From positions 1 through 64,000 of the forward strand of contig DATMYF010000151.1 in assembly GCA_035561075.1 (NCBI GenBank): a stretch of DNA of 64,000 nucleotides, read 5' to 3'. Position 1 is the first letter of the stretch, and each line of letters starts with the position of its first letter. Made by a program: the position numbers and the translations under genes. Of this stretch, positions 35,227 to 43,981 are shown piece after piece. The notes beneath the pieces were generated by a model. It made no database searches. It was not told the origin of the DNA and worked only from the letters and a program-made list of their open reading frames with translations. The stretch comes from JAMCRM01 sp035561075 (GTDB lineage Bacteria; Acidobacteriota; Terriglobia; Bryobacterales; Bryobacteraceae).

Positions 35227-36084
35227 ATGAAACAAAAACAGCCTTCCCCGTACCGGCCGTTGGTGCCGGCCGCTGTGGTGTGCGCGGTGTGCATAGCGCT
35301 TTTCGGTATCCTGACGGCGCCCGGCTGCCTGGGCGAGGGAAAAAAGAACCGCACGGCCCCCACGGGTTATGACGACACTCCCATGCTGCCCGGACAGCCG
35401 TGGCGGGTGCACGACATCAAGCGGCCTCATCCGCCGCAGGTGACGCCCGGCGCGCAACCCGGCCAGCCGCCCTCCGACGCCATTGTGCTGTTCGACGGCA
35501 AGGACCTTTCGAGGTGGACGGCGATGCGCAAGGGCAAGCCCGCCGAGCCAGGCTGGAAGTTGCGCAACGGCTACATGGAAGTAGTGGGCGGCACCGGCGA
35601 CCTGGTCAGCAGGGAGAAGTTCGGCGACTGCCAGATCCACGTCGAGTGGGCCGCCCCGCCCGAGATCGACGGCACCAGCCAGTGGCGCGGGAACAGCGGC
35701 GTCCTGATCATGAGCCGGTACGAGATCCAGGTGCTCGACTCCTGGAACAACCCAACCTACGCCGACGGGCAGGCGGGCGCCATCTACGGGCAGTTCCCGC
35801 CGCTGGTGAACCCGGCGCGCAAACCCGGGGAGTGGCAGACCTACGACATTGCCTTCGAAGCGCCGAAGTTCGAGGCGGGCAAACTGGTGAAGCCGGCCTT
35901 TGCTACCGTGTTCTTCAATGGCGTGCTGGTGCATCACCATCAGGAGATCGTCGGGCGCATGGCCCACAAGGTGGTGGGAACCTATGCCGCGCACGACCCT
36001 GAAGAGCCGCTGGGGCTCCAGGACCACGACACACCCGTGCGGTACCGCAGCATCTGGGTGCGGAAGATCGGGGTAAGGGATTAG
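35227..36084 (+). CDS. Secreted DUF1080 protein (3-keto-disaccharide hydrolase domain)
   Basis: 285 residues. The N-terminus is a membrane-type signal (VVCAVCIALFGILTAPGC), possibly with lipid attachment at Cys34, though the lipobox is not standard. The DUF1080 core begins AIVLFDGKDLSRWTAMRKGKPAEPGWKLRNGYMEV and continues through DCQIHVEWAAP, QWRGNSGVLIMSRYEIQVLDS and GEWQTYDIAFEAPKF, the concanavalin-like fold. Members hydrolyse 3-keto-glycosides formed by Gfo/Idh oxidoreductases; a family member of the latter is at 61564. An AAGGA site precedes the ATG. Confidence 0.9.
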   Translation: MKQKQPSPYRPLVPAAVVCAVCIALFGILTAPGCLGEGKKNRTAPTGYDDTPMLPGQPWRVHDIKRPHPPQVTPGAQPGQPPSDAIVLFDGKDLSRWTAMRKGKPAEPGWKLRNGYMEVVGGTGDLVSREKFGDCQIHVEWAAPPEIDGTSQWRGNSGVLIMSRYEIQVLDSWNNPTYADGQAGAIYGQFPPLVNPARKPGEWQTYDIAFEAPKFEAGKLVKPAFATVFFNGVLVHHHQEIVGRMAHKVVGTYAAHDPEEPLGLQDHDTPVRYRSIWVRKIGVRD

Positions 36085-36114
36085 CCGTAGTATGCTGGGA
36101 GCGAGGAGAATGGA

Positions 36115-36432
36115 ATGGGTAATGGCGGAGGGCCGGTGAAGCCGGCCGACGATAAGCCCGGTGCCCACATAGTATTTTGCGCGAAGTTCCAGCGCGAGAT
36201 GCCGGGGCTCGACGAGGTCCCCTTCGAGGGCCATCCCTTGGGGCAGAGGATTTACGACAATGTCTCGAAGGAAGCCTGGAAGCTGTGGATCGACCGGATG
36301 AAAATGATCATGAACGAGTACCGCTTAAACCTCGGGACACCCGAGGCTCAGCAGTTCCTGATCGAGCAGATGGAGCAGTATTTCTTCGGCGAAGGCGCGG
36401 CACTTCCGCCGGATTACGTGCCGCCGCGCTAG
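36115..36432 (+). CDS. yggX: Probable Fe(2+)-trafficking protein YggX
   Basis: 105-residue protein matching YggX: IVFCAKFQREMPGLDEVPFEGHPLGQRIYDNVSKEAWKLWIDRMKMIMNEYRLNL, with the characteristic Cys of the FC.K.QRE motif (Cys22) and the LG.RIY..VSKEAW core. The C-terminal YFFGEG segment also fits. It is linked to protection of Fe-S clusters from oxidants in proteobacteria. There are 19 extra residues at the N-terminus compared with the usual form. It ends just before a long hairpin (36448-36493) and ahead of nadA, an Fe-S enzyme gene. Confidence 0.92.
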   Translation: MGNGGGPVKPADDKPGAHIVFCAKFQREMPGLDEVPFEGHPLGQRIYDNVSKEAWKLWIDRMKMIMNEYRLNLGTPEAQQFLIEQMEQYFFGEGAALPPDYVPPR

Positions 36433-36447
36433 GAAATTCTGATCACG

Positions 36448-36493
36448 CCCCGGCCGCAGGGTGGGCAGCGCGTCTGCCGCACCGCGGCCGGGG
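36448..36493 (+). terminator. Long stem-loop after yggX (no U-tract)
   Basis: Three stacked stems: 36448-36457 with 36484-36493 (10 bp, all G-C), 36460-36463 with 36480-36483, and 36464-36468 with 36474-36478, closing a 5-nt loop. That is 19 bp in all, with only small bulges. No T run follows, so it may be a Rho-independent-like barrier, an mRNA end protector, or a structured leader for nadA. Confidence 0.55.
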
Positions 36494-36544
36494 GCACGGC
36501 TTGCGGTAGAATAGTAACGACACTGTTAGCGTCCCCGTTTTCCC

Positions 36545-37474
36545 ATGCCTGCGATCGCCACCATTGCGGATGAGATTCTGGAGCTGAAGCGGGAGCGCCG
36601 CGCAATCCTGCTGGCGCACCATTACCAGGAGCCCGAGATTCAGGAGCTTGCCGATTCCATCGGCGACAGCCTGGAACTAGCCCGCAAAGCGCGCGATTTC
36701 CAGGGCGACGTGATTGCGTTCTGCGGCGTCTGGTTCATGGCCGAAACGGCCAAGGTGCTGAACCCGGAGCGCACCGTGGTGGTGCCGGATGCGGGTGCCG
36801 GATGCAGCCTGGTGGACAGTTGCCCGGTGGAGCCCATCCGCGCCTTCCGGCGGCAGTATCCGGACCATGTCATCGTCAGCTACATCAATACATCGATTGA
36901 GGTGAAGGCCGAAAGCGACATTCTGTGTACGTCGCGCAATGCCGTGCAGGTGGTCAACTCCATCCCGAAGGAGAAACCGATCCTGTTTCTGCCGGACCGT
37001 AACCTGGGTAACTGGGTGCAGCAGCAGACCGGCCGCGAGAACATGCGCATCTGGCAGGGCACCTGCGTGGTGCACGCCACCTTCCCGGCGCGCCGGCTGG
37101 GCGAGGCAAGGACGCGCTACCCGGAAGCCAAGGTGGTGTCGCATCCCGAATGCCCCGCGGATGTCCTCGCCCTGTCTGATTTCATCGGCTCCACGTCGGC
37201 CATTATCGACTGGTGCGTCAAGAGCGACACCCGCGAGTTCATCGTGATGACCGAAAGCGGGGTCAGCCACTCCCTGCACAAACTCGCCCCGCAGAAGCGC
37301 TTCTACTTCGTAGCGAACGAGAACTGCAATTGCAGCGAGTGCCCGTACATGAAGATGAACACGCTCGAGAAGCTGCGCGATGCCCTGCGCGACCTCTCGC
37401 CGCGAGTCGAACTGGCGGACGAACTGATGCGCCGCGCGGTGGTGCCGCTCGAACGCATGCTGGCCATAAAGTAA
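36545..37474 (+). CDS. nadA: Quinolinate synthase NadA
   Basis: Fe-S enzyme of 309 residues that condenses iminoaspartate with dihydroxyacetone phosphate in NAD synthesis. LLAHHYQEPEIQELAD is the typical N-terminus. The three cluster cysteines fit Cys87 (PDAGAGCSLVDSC), Cys174 (GTCVVHATF) and Cys266 (CNCSECPYMKMNTLEKL). A TAGAAT hexamer (36507-36512) lies 32 nt ahead of the ATG, after the large hairpin. nadB and nadC are not in the window. moaA follows 4 nt later, so the two radical or Fe-S enzymes are cotranscribed. Confidence 0.97.
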   Translation: MPAIATIADEILELKRERRAILLAHHYQEPEIQELADSIGDSLELARKARDFQGDVIAFCGVWFMAETAKVLNPERTVVVPDAGAGCSLVDSCPVEPIRAFRRQYPDHVIVSYINTSIEVKAESDILCTSRNAVQVVNSIPKEKPILFLPDRNLGNWVQQQTGRENMRIWQGTCVVHATFPARRLGEARTRYPEAKVVSHPECPADVLALSDFIGSTSAIIDWCVKSDTREFIVMTESGVSHSLHKLAPQKRFYFVANENCNCSECPYMKMNTLEKLRDALRDLSPRVELADELMRRAVVPLERMLAIK

Positions 37475-37478
37475 GCGC

Positions 37479-38480
37479 ATGGCGGACGCCACGCCCCTCA
37501 CCGATTCCTACGGACGCCTCCACGACAACCTGCGCATCAGCGTCACTGACCGGTGCAATATCCGCTGCTTTTACTGCATGCCGGAGACGGACGTGCGCTT
37601 CGTGGCGCGGGCGGAGATCCTGGATTTCGAGGAGATCGAGCGTTTCGCCCGGATCGCGGTAGGGCTGGGGGTTACCAAGTTGCGTATCACCGGAGGAGAG
37701 CCGCTGGTGCGGCGCGACCTGCCGGTGCTCATCCGGCGCCTTGCCGCTATCCCAGGCATCGAAGACCTCGCCCTCACGACAAACGGGGTGCTGTTGGCCG
37801 AACAGGCCGGGCCGCTTTATGACGCGGGGCTGCGCCGCATCAACGTCCACCTGGACACGCTCGACCGCGAGCGCTTCCGCGAGATCACCCGCCGGGACGA
37901 CCTGGACCGCGTGCTGCGGGGTATCGAGGCCGCACGCGCCCTGGGCTTCGCCCCGATTAAGCTCAACGCCGTCGCGGTGAAGAACCTGGTAGAGCCCGAT
38001 ATCGTGCCGCTAGCACGCTACGCTCGGGAATACGGCTTTTCGGTTCGTTACATCGAGTTCATGCCGCTCGATGGGCAGCAGCTTTGGGACCGCGGCAAGG
38101 TCCTGCTGGCGGACGACATTCTCGCTATGCTGACCCGCGAGATCGGCCCGCTTGAAGCGGTTCCGGACCCGGATCCCCGCGCCCCCGCCCTCGAGTATCG
38201 TTTCGCCGATGGCATCGGACGGGTGGGGTTCATCGCCTCGGTGAGCCGTCCGTTTTGCCTGAACTGCAACCGCATCCGGCTGACGGCCGACGGACACCTG
38301 CGGTATTGCCTTTTCGCGGTGGAAGAGACGGATGTAAAGGCGTTGCTGCGCGGCGGGGCAAGCGATGAGGAAATCGCCGCCATGATCCGGCGCGTGGTGG
38401 CGGCCAAGTGGCAAGGACACGAGATTAATTCCACGCGCTTCGTCGCCCCGCCCCGGCCCATGTACTCCATCGGCGGATGA
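37479..38480 (+). CDS. moaA: GTP 3',8-cyclase MoaA
   Basis: Radical SAM enzyme of 333 residues, first step of molybdenum cofactor synthesis. The N-terminal cluster is Cys26-x3-Cys30-x2-Cys33 (VTDRCNIRCFYCMP). A second C-terminal cluster is provided by PFCLNCNRIRLTADGHLRYCLF. It ends in Gly-Gly (YSIGG), the double-glycine tail needed for activity. It is 4 nt from nadA. The stop region overlaps the next gene as ATGA (38477-38480). No molybdenum cofactor riboswitch can fit in the 4-nt gap. Confidence 0.97.
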   Translation: MADATPLTDSYGRLHDNLRISVTDRCNIRCFYCMPETDVRFVARAEILDFEEIERFARIAVGLGVTKLRITGGEPLVRRDLPVLIRRLAAIPGIEDLALTTNGVLLAEQAGPLYDAGLRRINVHLDTLDRERFREITRRDDLDRVLRGIEAARALGFAPIKLNAVAVKNLVEPDIVPLARYAREYGFSVRYIEFMPLDGQQLWDRGKVLLADDILAMLTREIGPLEAVPDPDPRAPALEYRFADGIGRVGFIASVSRPFCLNCNRIRLTADGHLRYCLFAVEETDVKALLRGGASDEEIAAMIRRVVAAKWQGHEINSTRFVAPPRPMYSIGG

Positions 38481-39232
38481 CGATACCGCCAGCACGACCT
38501 CTGTCGCGCCGCGAATTTCTGCTGTGCGCCTGCGGCTTCCCGTTCTTCTGGCGGCGGGGGCGCGTGACGCTCGGGGGTGTGTGCTTCCGCAGGCGGCGCA
38601 GGGGCAGATCGTCCACCAGGTACCTGGTGATCCACGGCGACGAGGAGACCGCGCGGGTGGTCCTGGAAGATCACCTGCGGATGTGGCCGGGGGTGGCCCA
38701 CATCGTGACCGGGCGCCGGCGCACTGTCAAGGTTCCGGGCGGCACCCTGGACCCTAATCGCATGTTCTCGCGCAGCGGCGCCGAAGCTAATCTGCTTCGG
38801 CTGAACCCGGGGTGGCAGCCGGCGCAACTCGCGCGGGCGCTCGATCGCCTGGACCGCCTCCGCCCCAAAATGGTGGATGCTCTGATCCCGCCCCCCGGTG
38901 GCCTGCTCTTCGCACTGCACAACAACGCCCGGGGCTATTCCGTGGACGACGAGATCTCCATCAGCGATGCCGTTTCGCTCCGGAATCCCGGCCAGCCGCA
39001 CGAGTTCTTCCTGTGCACCGCGCAGGCGGATTTCGCAGTGCTGGCCCAGTCGCAGTACAACGTGGTGCTGCAGCGCGACAAGCCCGCCGCGGATGATGGC
39101 TCGCTCTCGCGGCTGGCGGCGCGCCTGGGCGTCCGTTATGTCAACCTGGAGGTCGGGATCGGCAAGCCCCAGATACAACGGGACATGCTGGAGTGGGCGG
39201 CGGCCCGGCTCACGCCGGACCGGCCTACATGA
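38477..39232 (+). CDS. Tat-exported M14-like zinc peptidase-fold protein
   Basis: 251 residues. It starts with a twin-arginine signal (LSRREFLLCACGF, 9-21). Several motifs fit the zinc carboxypeptidase (M14) fold: His53-x2-Glu56 in VIHGDEETAR, DPNRMFSR with the substrate-binding Asn94-Arg95, His148 in FALHNN as third zinc ligand, and Glu225 in YVNLEVG as possible catalytic base. The family match is my reading of motifs, not a database hit. It overlaps moaA (ATGA), so its expression is coupled to cofactor synthesis although no functional link is obvious. Its end overlaps dnaJ on the other strand by 8 nt. Confidence 0.6.
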   Translation: MTIPPARPLSRREFLLCACGFPFFWRRGRVTLGGVCFRRRRRGRSSTRYLVIHGDEETARVVLEDHLRMWPGVAHIVTGRRRTVKVPGGTLDPNRMFSRSGAEANLLRLNPGWQPAQLARALDRLDRLRPKMVDALIPPPGGLLFALHNNARGYSVDDEISISDAVSLRNPGQPHEFFLCTAQADFAVLAQSQYNVVLQRDKPAADDGSLSRLAARLGVRYVNLEVGIGKPQIQRDMLEWAAARLTPDRPT

Positions 39233-40349
39233 AGTAGTCTTTGACTTTATCGAAAAGGCCCTTCTCGCCTGGCTCGAACTCCGTGGGGAGAGTTTCGCCC
39301 AACTGCTCAAAGAGCTTCTTCTGCTCTTTGCTCAGCCGCGTCGGGATTTTGACGTCCACGTGGACCCACAGATCGCCGCGGCTGCCGCCGTTCACATCCG
39401 GTACGCCTTTACCGCGCAGCCGGAATTTGGCGCCGTTCTGGGTACCTTCGGGAACCTTGAGCCTTTCGGGCCCATCCAGGGTCGGGACATCGACCTCATC
39501 ACCCAGCGCGGCCTGAGCCACGTTGACGGGCACGGTGCAGTGCAGATCGTTGCCTTCACGCTCGAATAACGGGTGCTCTTTGACGTGCAGGACGACGTAG
39601 AGATCCCCGGGCGGTCCGCCGTTGGCCCCTGGCTGACCCTCGTGTGAGAGCCGCATCCGGGTGCCGTCGTCGACTCCTGCCGGAATGTTGACTTTGAGCT
39701 TGCGGGTCACCTGCCGGTAACCTTCGCCGCGGCACTGCGTGCAAGGGTTGCGCACGATCTTGCCCGAGCCGCCGCAAGAGCCGCACGTCCGCCGGATGGT
39801 CAAGAAGCTCTGCTGATAAAGGACTTCCCCGCGTCCGCGGCACGTCGGGCAGGTAGTGGAGCCGGAGCCAGGCTCGGCACGGCTGCCCTGGCAGCGATCG
39901 CAAACTTCCATGCGGGGCACCTGAAGCTCCGCGGCCTTGCCGAAGACGGCCTCCTGGAACTCGATCTCGAGGTCGTAGCGGACGTCCTCGCCGCGCTGTG
40001 CGCGCTGCCGCCGACGGCCGCCGCCTCCGGAGCCGCCGAACAGGTCGCCGAAACCGAAGAAATCGCCCAGGATGTCGCCGAAATCGGCGAATGTGTTGGG
40101 GTCGAAGCCCGGCTGTGCGGCTCCTTGCACGCCCTGGTGGCCGAAACGGTCGTAGCTCGAGCGCTTCTGCGGGTCGCTCAGGACGCTGTAGGCTTCCGCC
40201 GCCTCCTTGAATTTTTCCTCGGCGGTAGGGTTATTGGGGTTCCGATCCGGGTGATGGGCCAGCGCCAGCTTTCGGTAAGCGGCTTTGATCTGCTGATCGT
40301 CAGCCTCCCGGGGGAGACCCAGAACTTCGTAATAATCTTTTTTTGACAC
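39225..40349 (-). CDS. dnaJ: DnaJ co-chaperone (class A), hrcA-grpE-linked copy
   Basis: 374 residues. The J domain (KDYYEVLGLPREADDQQIKAAYRKLALAHHPDRNP) has the HPD motif. A Gly/Phe linker (FGDILGDFFGFGDLFGGSGGGG) follows, then four zinc motifs of which the first is CDRCQGSR (final Gly replaced by Arg), followed by CPTCRGRG, CGSCGGSG and CTQCRGEG. The C-terminal domain is of normal length. This is the more canonical DnaJ of the two in the window. It is the third gene of hrcA-grpE-dnaJ. Confidence 0.95.
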   Translation of the reverse strand: MSKKDYYEVLGLPREADDQQIKAAYRKLALAHHPDRNPNNPTAEEKFKEAAEAYSVLSDPQKRSSYDRFGHQGVQGAAQPGFDPNTFADFGDILGDFFGFGDLFGGSGGGGRRRQRAQRGEDVRYDLEIEFQEAVFGKAAELQVPRMEVCDRCQGSRAEPGSGSTTCPTCRGRGEVLYQQSFLTIRRTCGSCGGSGKIVRNPCTQCRGEGYRQVTRKLKVNIPAGVDDGTRMRLSHEGQPGANGGPPGDLYVVLHVKEHPLFEREGNDLHCTVPVNVAQAALGDEVDVPTLDGPERLKVPEGTQNGAKFRLRGKGVPDVNGGSRGDLWVHVDVKIPTRLSKEQKKLFEQLGETLPTEFEPGEKGLFDKVKDYFM

Positions 40350-40369
40350 GGGTTACGGGTGTTCGAACG

Positions 40370-40921
40370 CTAGGGATGAACCGCGACCTTCACCATGGAA
40401 GGGCGCAGGAGCTTTCCTTTGAAATTATAGCCTCTCTGATATTCCTGGAGGATGGCATGGTCCTCCACTTCGTCGCTCTCGACCCGGTCGATGGCCTGGT
40501 GAAGGTTCGGATCGAAAATCGCGCCGGCCGTCTCGATCGGCTCCAGGCCCATCTTCTTCAGGGTATCGAAGAACCGCTGATAGATCATCTCGACGCCCTT
40601 GGCGTACTCCGTGTCTGCTGTTTCGACTGCCAGGGCGCGCTCAAAGTCGTCAAGGATGGGGAGCAGGTCGCGGACCAGGTCCATCGCCGCAAACTGGATG
40701 AACTCGGAGCGGTCGCGATCCACGCGCTTGCGGAAGTTTTCGAAATCCGCCTGGCGGCGGAGCAGGGATTCGTTTAGCTCGGCCTTTTCGGCGGCGAGCT
40801 GGTCGCACTGCGCAGCCAGGGCGGCGACCTGCGCCTCCGCTTCCGACGGCTGCCGTCCGTCTTCGGGCGGCTCCGGCTGCGACACATCAGGAATGTTCGG
40901 CTGTTGGCTTTCTTGTTCCAC
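40370..40921 (-). CDS. grpE: Nucleotide exchange factor GrpE
   Basis: 183 residues. An acidic disordered N-terminus leads into a long coiled coil (VAALAAQCDQLAAEKAELNESLLRRQADFENFRKRVDRDRSEF). A four-helix and beta-wing domain follows with LLPILDDFERALA, GVEMIYQRFFDTLKKMGLEPIE and the closing GYNFKGKLLRPSMVKVA. It releases ADP from DnaK. It lies 20 nt before dnaJ and 46 nt after hrcA. Confidence 0.96.
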   Translation of the reverse strand: MEQESQQPNIPDVSQPEPPEDGRQPSEAEAQVAALAAQCDQLAAEKAELNESLLRRQADFENFRKRVDRDRSEFIQFAAMDLVRDLLPILDDFERALAVETADTEYAKGVEMIYQRFFDTLKKMGLEPIETAGAIFDPNLHQAIDRVESDEVEDHAILQEYQRGYNFKGKLLRPSMVKVAVHP

Positions 40922-40967
40922 TTCTCTTATTTTACCTTTAAGCGAGGCGGCGCCCCGGAACGGCTGC

Positions 40968-42002
40968 TCAGAATGGCACGTTTTCGAGTGCGTAGCCCAT
41001 GTGCAGAACCGCGGACATCACTTTCTGGTAGTGCATCCGCATCGGTCCCAGCACCGCCACCCGCGCCGAAAGCCCGCTGGCCAGGGGGAAGGCTATTCCG
41101 ATAAATGCCAGCTCCTTCATGGACGGGTGGATGGCCTCCAGCCCGACCTGCACGTTGAGCTCCCGCGGCTGTTCCAGGAACTGGTCCAGCATATCGATTA
41201 GCCGCTTTTTCTCTTCAAGCGCGCGGAGCAGATCCCGCAGTTTCTCGCGCGTCAGGTGGAGGTCCAGGCCCAGCAGGTTGGACGCCCCCTCCATATGGAT
41301 TTCGGGCAGGCTATCGGTTTCGAGCAGGCCGCGCAGGTAGAGTGCCTCGAGTTTGCGCCGCAGGGCGTCGAATAGCGCGTGGTCCTCGGCGATACGCCGC
41401 ACCAGTTCGCGGCGGGCATCCCACAGCCGCCAGCCGCTGAAGTTGCGGTTGACGTAGTTCCGGATGGAGACCAGATCCTCGGGCGAGGTCGGCTCGTCGA
41501 GTGCCACCACACGGTTCCGCACCATATGATCCCGAGTGACCAGGATCATGAGCACCCGGTGATCCACCAGGGGCACCAGTTCGATCTGGTCGAGCTGCTG
41601 GCCGGTGGCGGGCAGGGCGGCCACGATTCCCACGTTACGGGTCAGGTCCGTAAGCATCCGGGAGCAGCGCTCGATGCGCTCCTCCACGGTGTGGACCTCG
41701 CCCAGCTCCGACCGCAGCCTTTCGGCTTCAACAGGCGAGATTCGCCGGGCCGCCAGCGATTTTGCGTAAACCTGGAAGGCCTTCTCCGTGGGAACGCGCC
41801 CGGCCGAGGTGTGCGGCTGCGACAGGTAGCCCTCGTCTGCCAGGTCGGCCATGGCATTGCGTATGGAGGCGGGGCTCAAGTTGTCGCGACGCAGTCTGGC
41901 TATCGTCCGGGAACCCACGGGTTCGCCGGTCTCGATATATACGCGAACGATCGAGTACAGAATCTCCTGTGCTCTTGTGTTCAATGGCTGATCCGCAGGC
42001 AT
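40968..42002 (-). CDS. hrcA: Heat-inducible transcription repressor HrcA
   Basis: 344 residues. The N-terminal winged helix is clear: LNTRAQEILYSIVRVYIETGEPVGSRTIARLRRDNLSPASIRNAMADLADEGYLSQPHTSAGRVPT. The GAF-like middle and C-terminal parts are also typical (REKLRDLLRALEEKKRLIDMLDQ). HrcA usually binds CIRCE elements (TTAGCACTC-N9-GAGTGCTAA); I found none in the upstream region or before dnaK, so its target may be a groE operon elsewhere. First gene of hrcA-grpE-dnaJ. Confidence 0.96.
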   Translation of the reverse strand: MPADQPLNTRAQEILYSIVRVYIETGEPVGSRTIARLRRDNLSPASIRNAMADLADEGYLSQPHTSAGRVPTEKAFQVYAKSLAARRISPVEAERLRSELGEVHTVEERIERCSRMLTDLTRNVGIVAALPATGQQLDQIELVPLVDHRVLMILVTRDHMVRNRVVALDEPTSPEDLVSIRNYVNRNFSGWRLWDARRELVRRIAEDHALFDALRRKLEALYLRGLLETDSLPEIHMEGASNLLGLDLHLTREKLRDLLRALEEKKRLIDMLDQFLEQPRELNVQVGLEAIHPSMKELAFIGIAFPLASGLSARVAVLGPMRMHYQKVMSAVLHMGYALENVPF

Positions 42003-42033
42003 AGGGTCGAAAGCGTACTGCCCCTAACAACGC

Positions 42034-42062
42034 ATTCTAACCCCCTGAAGGCAAGGGTTCAA
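42034..42062 (-). promoter_or_regulatory. Promoter for hrcA-grpE-dnaJ
   Basis: On the minus strand TTGAAC (42062-42057), 17-nt spacer, TAGAAT (42039-42034). The start would fall about 25 nt before the hrcA ATG. The spacing and -10 are good; the -35 matches 4 of 6. Confidence 0.55.
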
Positions 42063-42127
42063 CTTTGCCGCCCCAGGAGGAGCCGAAATGGCCGCTCACG
42101 TGCGCCGTTTGTGATTCAATCGGCACT

Positions 42128-43966
42128 ATGAAGCAGTTTGCCCTGGCACTCCTCGTGCTCCCTGTGTTGTTGGCGCAGGGCACCGACTACATTAAAGCCA
42201 ATTACACCAAATACGAATACCAGATCCCGATGCGTGACGGGAAGAAGCTTTTCACCTCGGTGTACGTCCCGAAGAATCGTGCGACACCACTGCCCATCAT
42301 GCTGCTCCGCACGCCTTACGGGGCGGGCCCGTACGGCAGCGACAATTACCGCGCCAGCCTGGGTCCCTCGGACCTGTTCGCCCGGGAGGGATTCATCTTC
42401 GCCTATCAGGATGTGCGCGGGCGAGGGATGTCGGAGGGCGAATTCGTCAACGCCCGCCCGCACAATCCCCGCAAGGGTCCTAAAGATATTGACGAAGGCA
42501 CGGACGCCTGGGATACCATCGACTGGCTGCTGAAACGGGTCCCGGATAACAATGGACGAGTGGGGATGTGGGGGATCTCGTATCCGGGCTTCTACGTTTC
42601 GACGGCCATGATCGACGCGCACCCGGCCCTCAAGGCGGCGTCCCCGCAGGCGCCCATCAGCGACTGGTTCGTGGGTGACGACTTCCACCACAACGGCGCT
42701 TTTTTCCTGGCGCACGCTTTTAATTTCCTCAACTTCTTCGGCCACCCGCGGCCGGAACCCGCCGCCACGCAGCCGCCGCGCGCCCCCATCACCGATAGTC
42801 CCAACGGCTACGATTACTTGCTGCGGCTGGGGCCCCTCGTCAATATCAACGAGCGTGTGTTCAAGAACGACATCGCGTTCTGGAACGAGTTGATGCGGCA
42901 CGGCACCTACGACGCGTTCTGGCAGGCGCGCAACCTGCGGCCGCACCTGCGCAAGATCCGGCCGGCGGTGATGACGGTGGGGGGCTGGTTCGATGCCGAG
43001 GACCTCTTCGGCGCGCTCCAGACCTATGCTGCCGTGGAAAAAAACAGTCCCGGCGCTTCGAACATGCTGGTGATGGGCCCGTGGCAACACGGCGGCTGGG
43101 CGCGGAACGGCGGCACGCACCTGGGCAACGTCCGGTTCGGCTCCAGTACCTCACAGTTCTTCCGCGAGAAGATGGAGCTTCCGTTCTTCAATTACCACCT
43201 GAAAGACAAAGGCACGCTCGATCTGCCCGAGGCGTGGGTTTTTGAAACCGGCACCAACCAGTGGATGCGGTATGATGCCTGGCCTCCCAAAGATGCCAAG
43301 CCGCGCACCCTCTACTTCCATGCGGGGGGCAAGTTGGGGTTCGACCCTCCCAGGGCGGATGGCCACGACGAATACGTCAGCGACCCCTCGAAGCCGGTGC
43401 CGTTTATCGGCGGCATCGACCCTGGGATGACGGTGGAGTACATGGTGGAGGACCAGCGCTTCGCCTCCACACGTCCCGACGTGCTGGTCTACGAGAGTGA
43501 CGTGCTGGAGGCGGATGTGTCTGTGGCTGGGCCGGTCACGCCGTCGCTGCACGTGGCGACCACCGGGACCGACTCCGACTGGGTGGTGAAGCTGATCGAC
43601 GTCTATCCGGACAACTATCCCAACCCGGACCCTAACCCCGCGGGGGTGAAGATGGGAGGCTACCAGCAGCTCGTGCGCGGTGACGCCATGCGGGGCAAAT
43701 TCCGCAACAGCTTTGAGAAGCCCGAGCCGTTCGAGCCTTCGAAGCCGGCCAAGGTGGAATACGTGATGCCGGATGTGGCCCACGTCTTCCGCCGCGGCCA
43801 CCGCATCATGGTGCAGGTGCAGAGCTCGTGGTTCCCGCTGGTGGACCGCAACCCCCAGAAGTTCCTGGATATATACAATGCCAGGCCTGAGGATTTTCAG
43901 AAGGCTACGCAGCGGGTCTACCGTACGCGCACGCAGCCCTCGGGGGTGCGGGTACTGGTGCGCTGA
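42128..43966 (+). CDS. CocE/NonD-type alpha/beta hydrolase, secreted
   Basis: 612 residues from the ATG at 42128, with a signal peptide (MKQFALALLVLPVLLAQG). The catalytic domain begins VPMRDGKKL-like (IPMRDGKKLFTSVYVPK). The nucleophile Ser151 is in GMWGISYPG, the family motif. A C-terminal jelly-roll domain follows (DVLEADVSVAGPVTPSLHVATTGTDSDWVVKLIDVYPD). The family (X-Pro dipeptidyl-peptidase S15, cocaine esterase, glutaryl-7-ACA acylase) cleaves esters or amides, often beta-lactam side chains or peptides; the natural substrate is unknown. A TTCAAT hexamer ends 7 nt before the ATG. It is divergent from hrcA. Confidence 0.88.
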   Translation: MKQFALALLVLPVLLAQGTDYIKANYTKYEYQIPMRDGKKLFTSVYVPKNRATPLPIMLLRTPYGAGPYGSDNYRASLGPSDLFAREGFIFAYQDVRGRGMSEGEFVNARPHNPRKGPKDIDEGTDAWDTIDWLLKRVPDNNGRVGMWGISYPGFYVSTAMIDAHPALKAASPQAPISDWFVGDDFHHNGAFFLAHAFNFLNFFGHPRPEPAATQPPRAPITDSPNGYDYLLRLGPLVNINERVFKNDIAFWNELMRHGTYDAFWQARNLRPHLRKIRPAVMTVGGWFDAEDLFGALQTYAAVEKNSPGASNMLVMGPWQHGGWARNGGTHLGNVRFGSSTSQFFREKMELPFFNYHLKDKGTLDLPEAWVFETGTNQWMRYDAWPPKDAKPRTLYFHAGGKLGFDPPRADGHDEYVSDPSKPVPFIGGIDPGMTVEYMVEDQRFASTRPDVLVYESDVLEADVSVAGPVTPSLHVATTGTDSDWVVKLIDVYPDNYPNPDPNPAGVKMGGYQQLVRGDAMRGKFRNSFEKPEPFEPSKPAKVEYVMPDVAHVFRRGHRIMVQVQSSWFPLVDRNPQKFLDIYNARPEDFQKATQRVYRTRTQPSGVRVLVR

Positions 43967-43981
43967 GCGGTTTGCTACTCT

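Noticed and set aside
37475..37478. Molybdenum cofactor riboswitch before moaA
   Set aside because: Only 4 nt separate nadA and moaA.
42003..42127. CIRCE element upstream of hrcA
   Set aside because: Searched for TTAGCACTC-N9-GAGTGCTAA; only a sigma70-type promoter was found.
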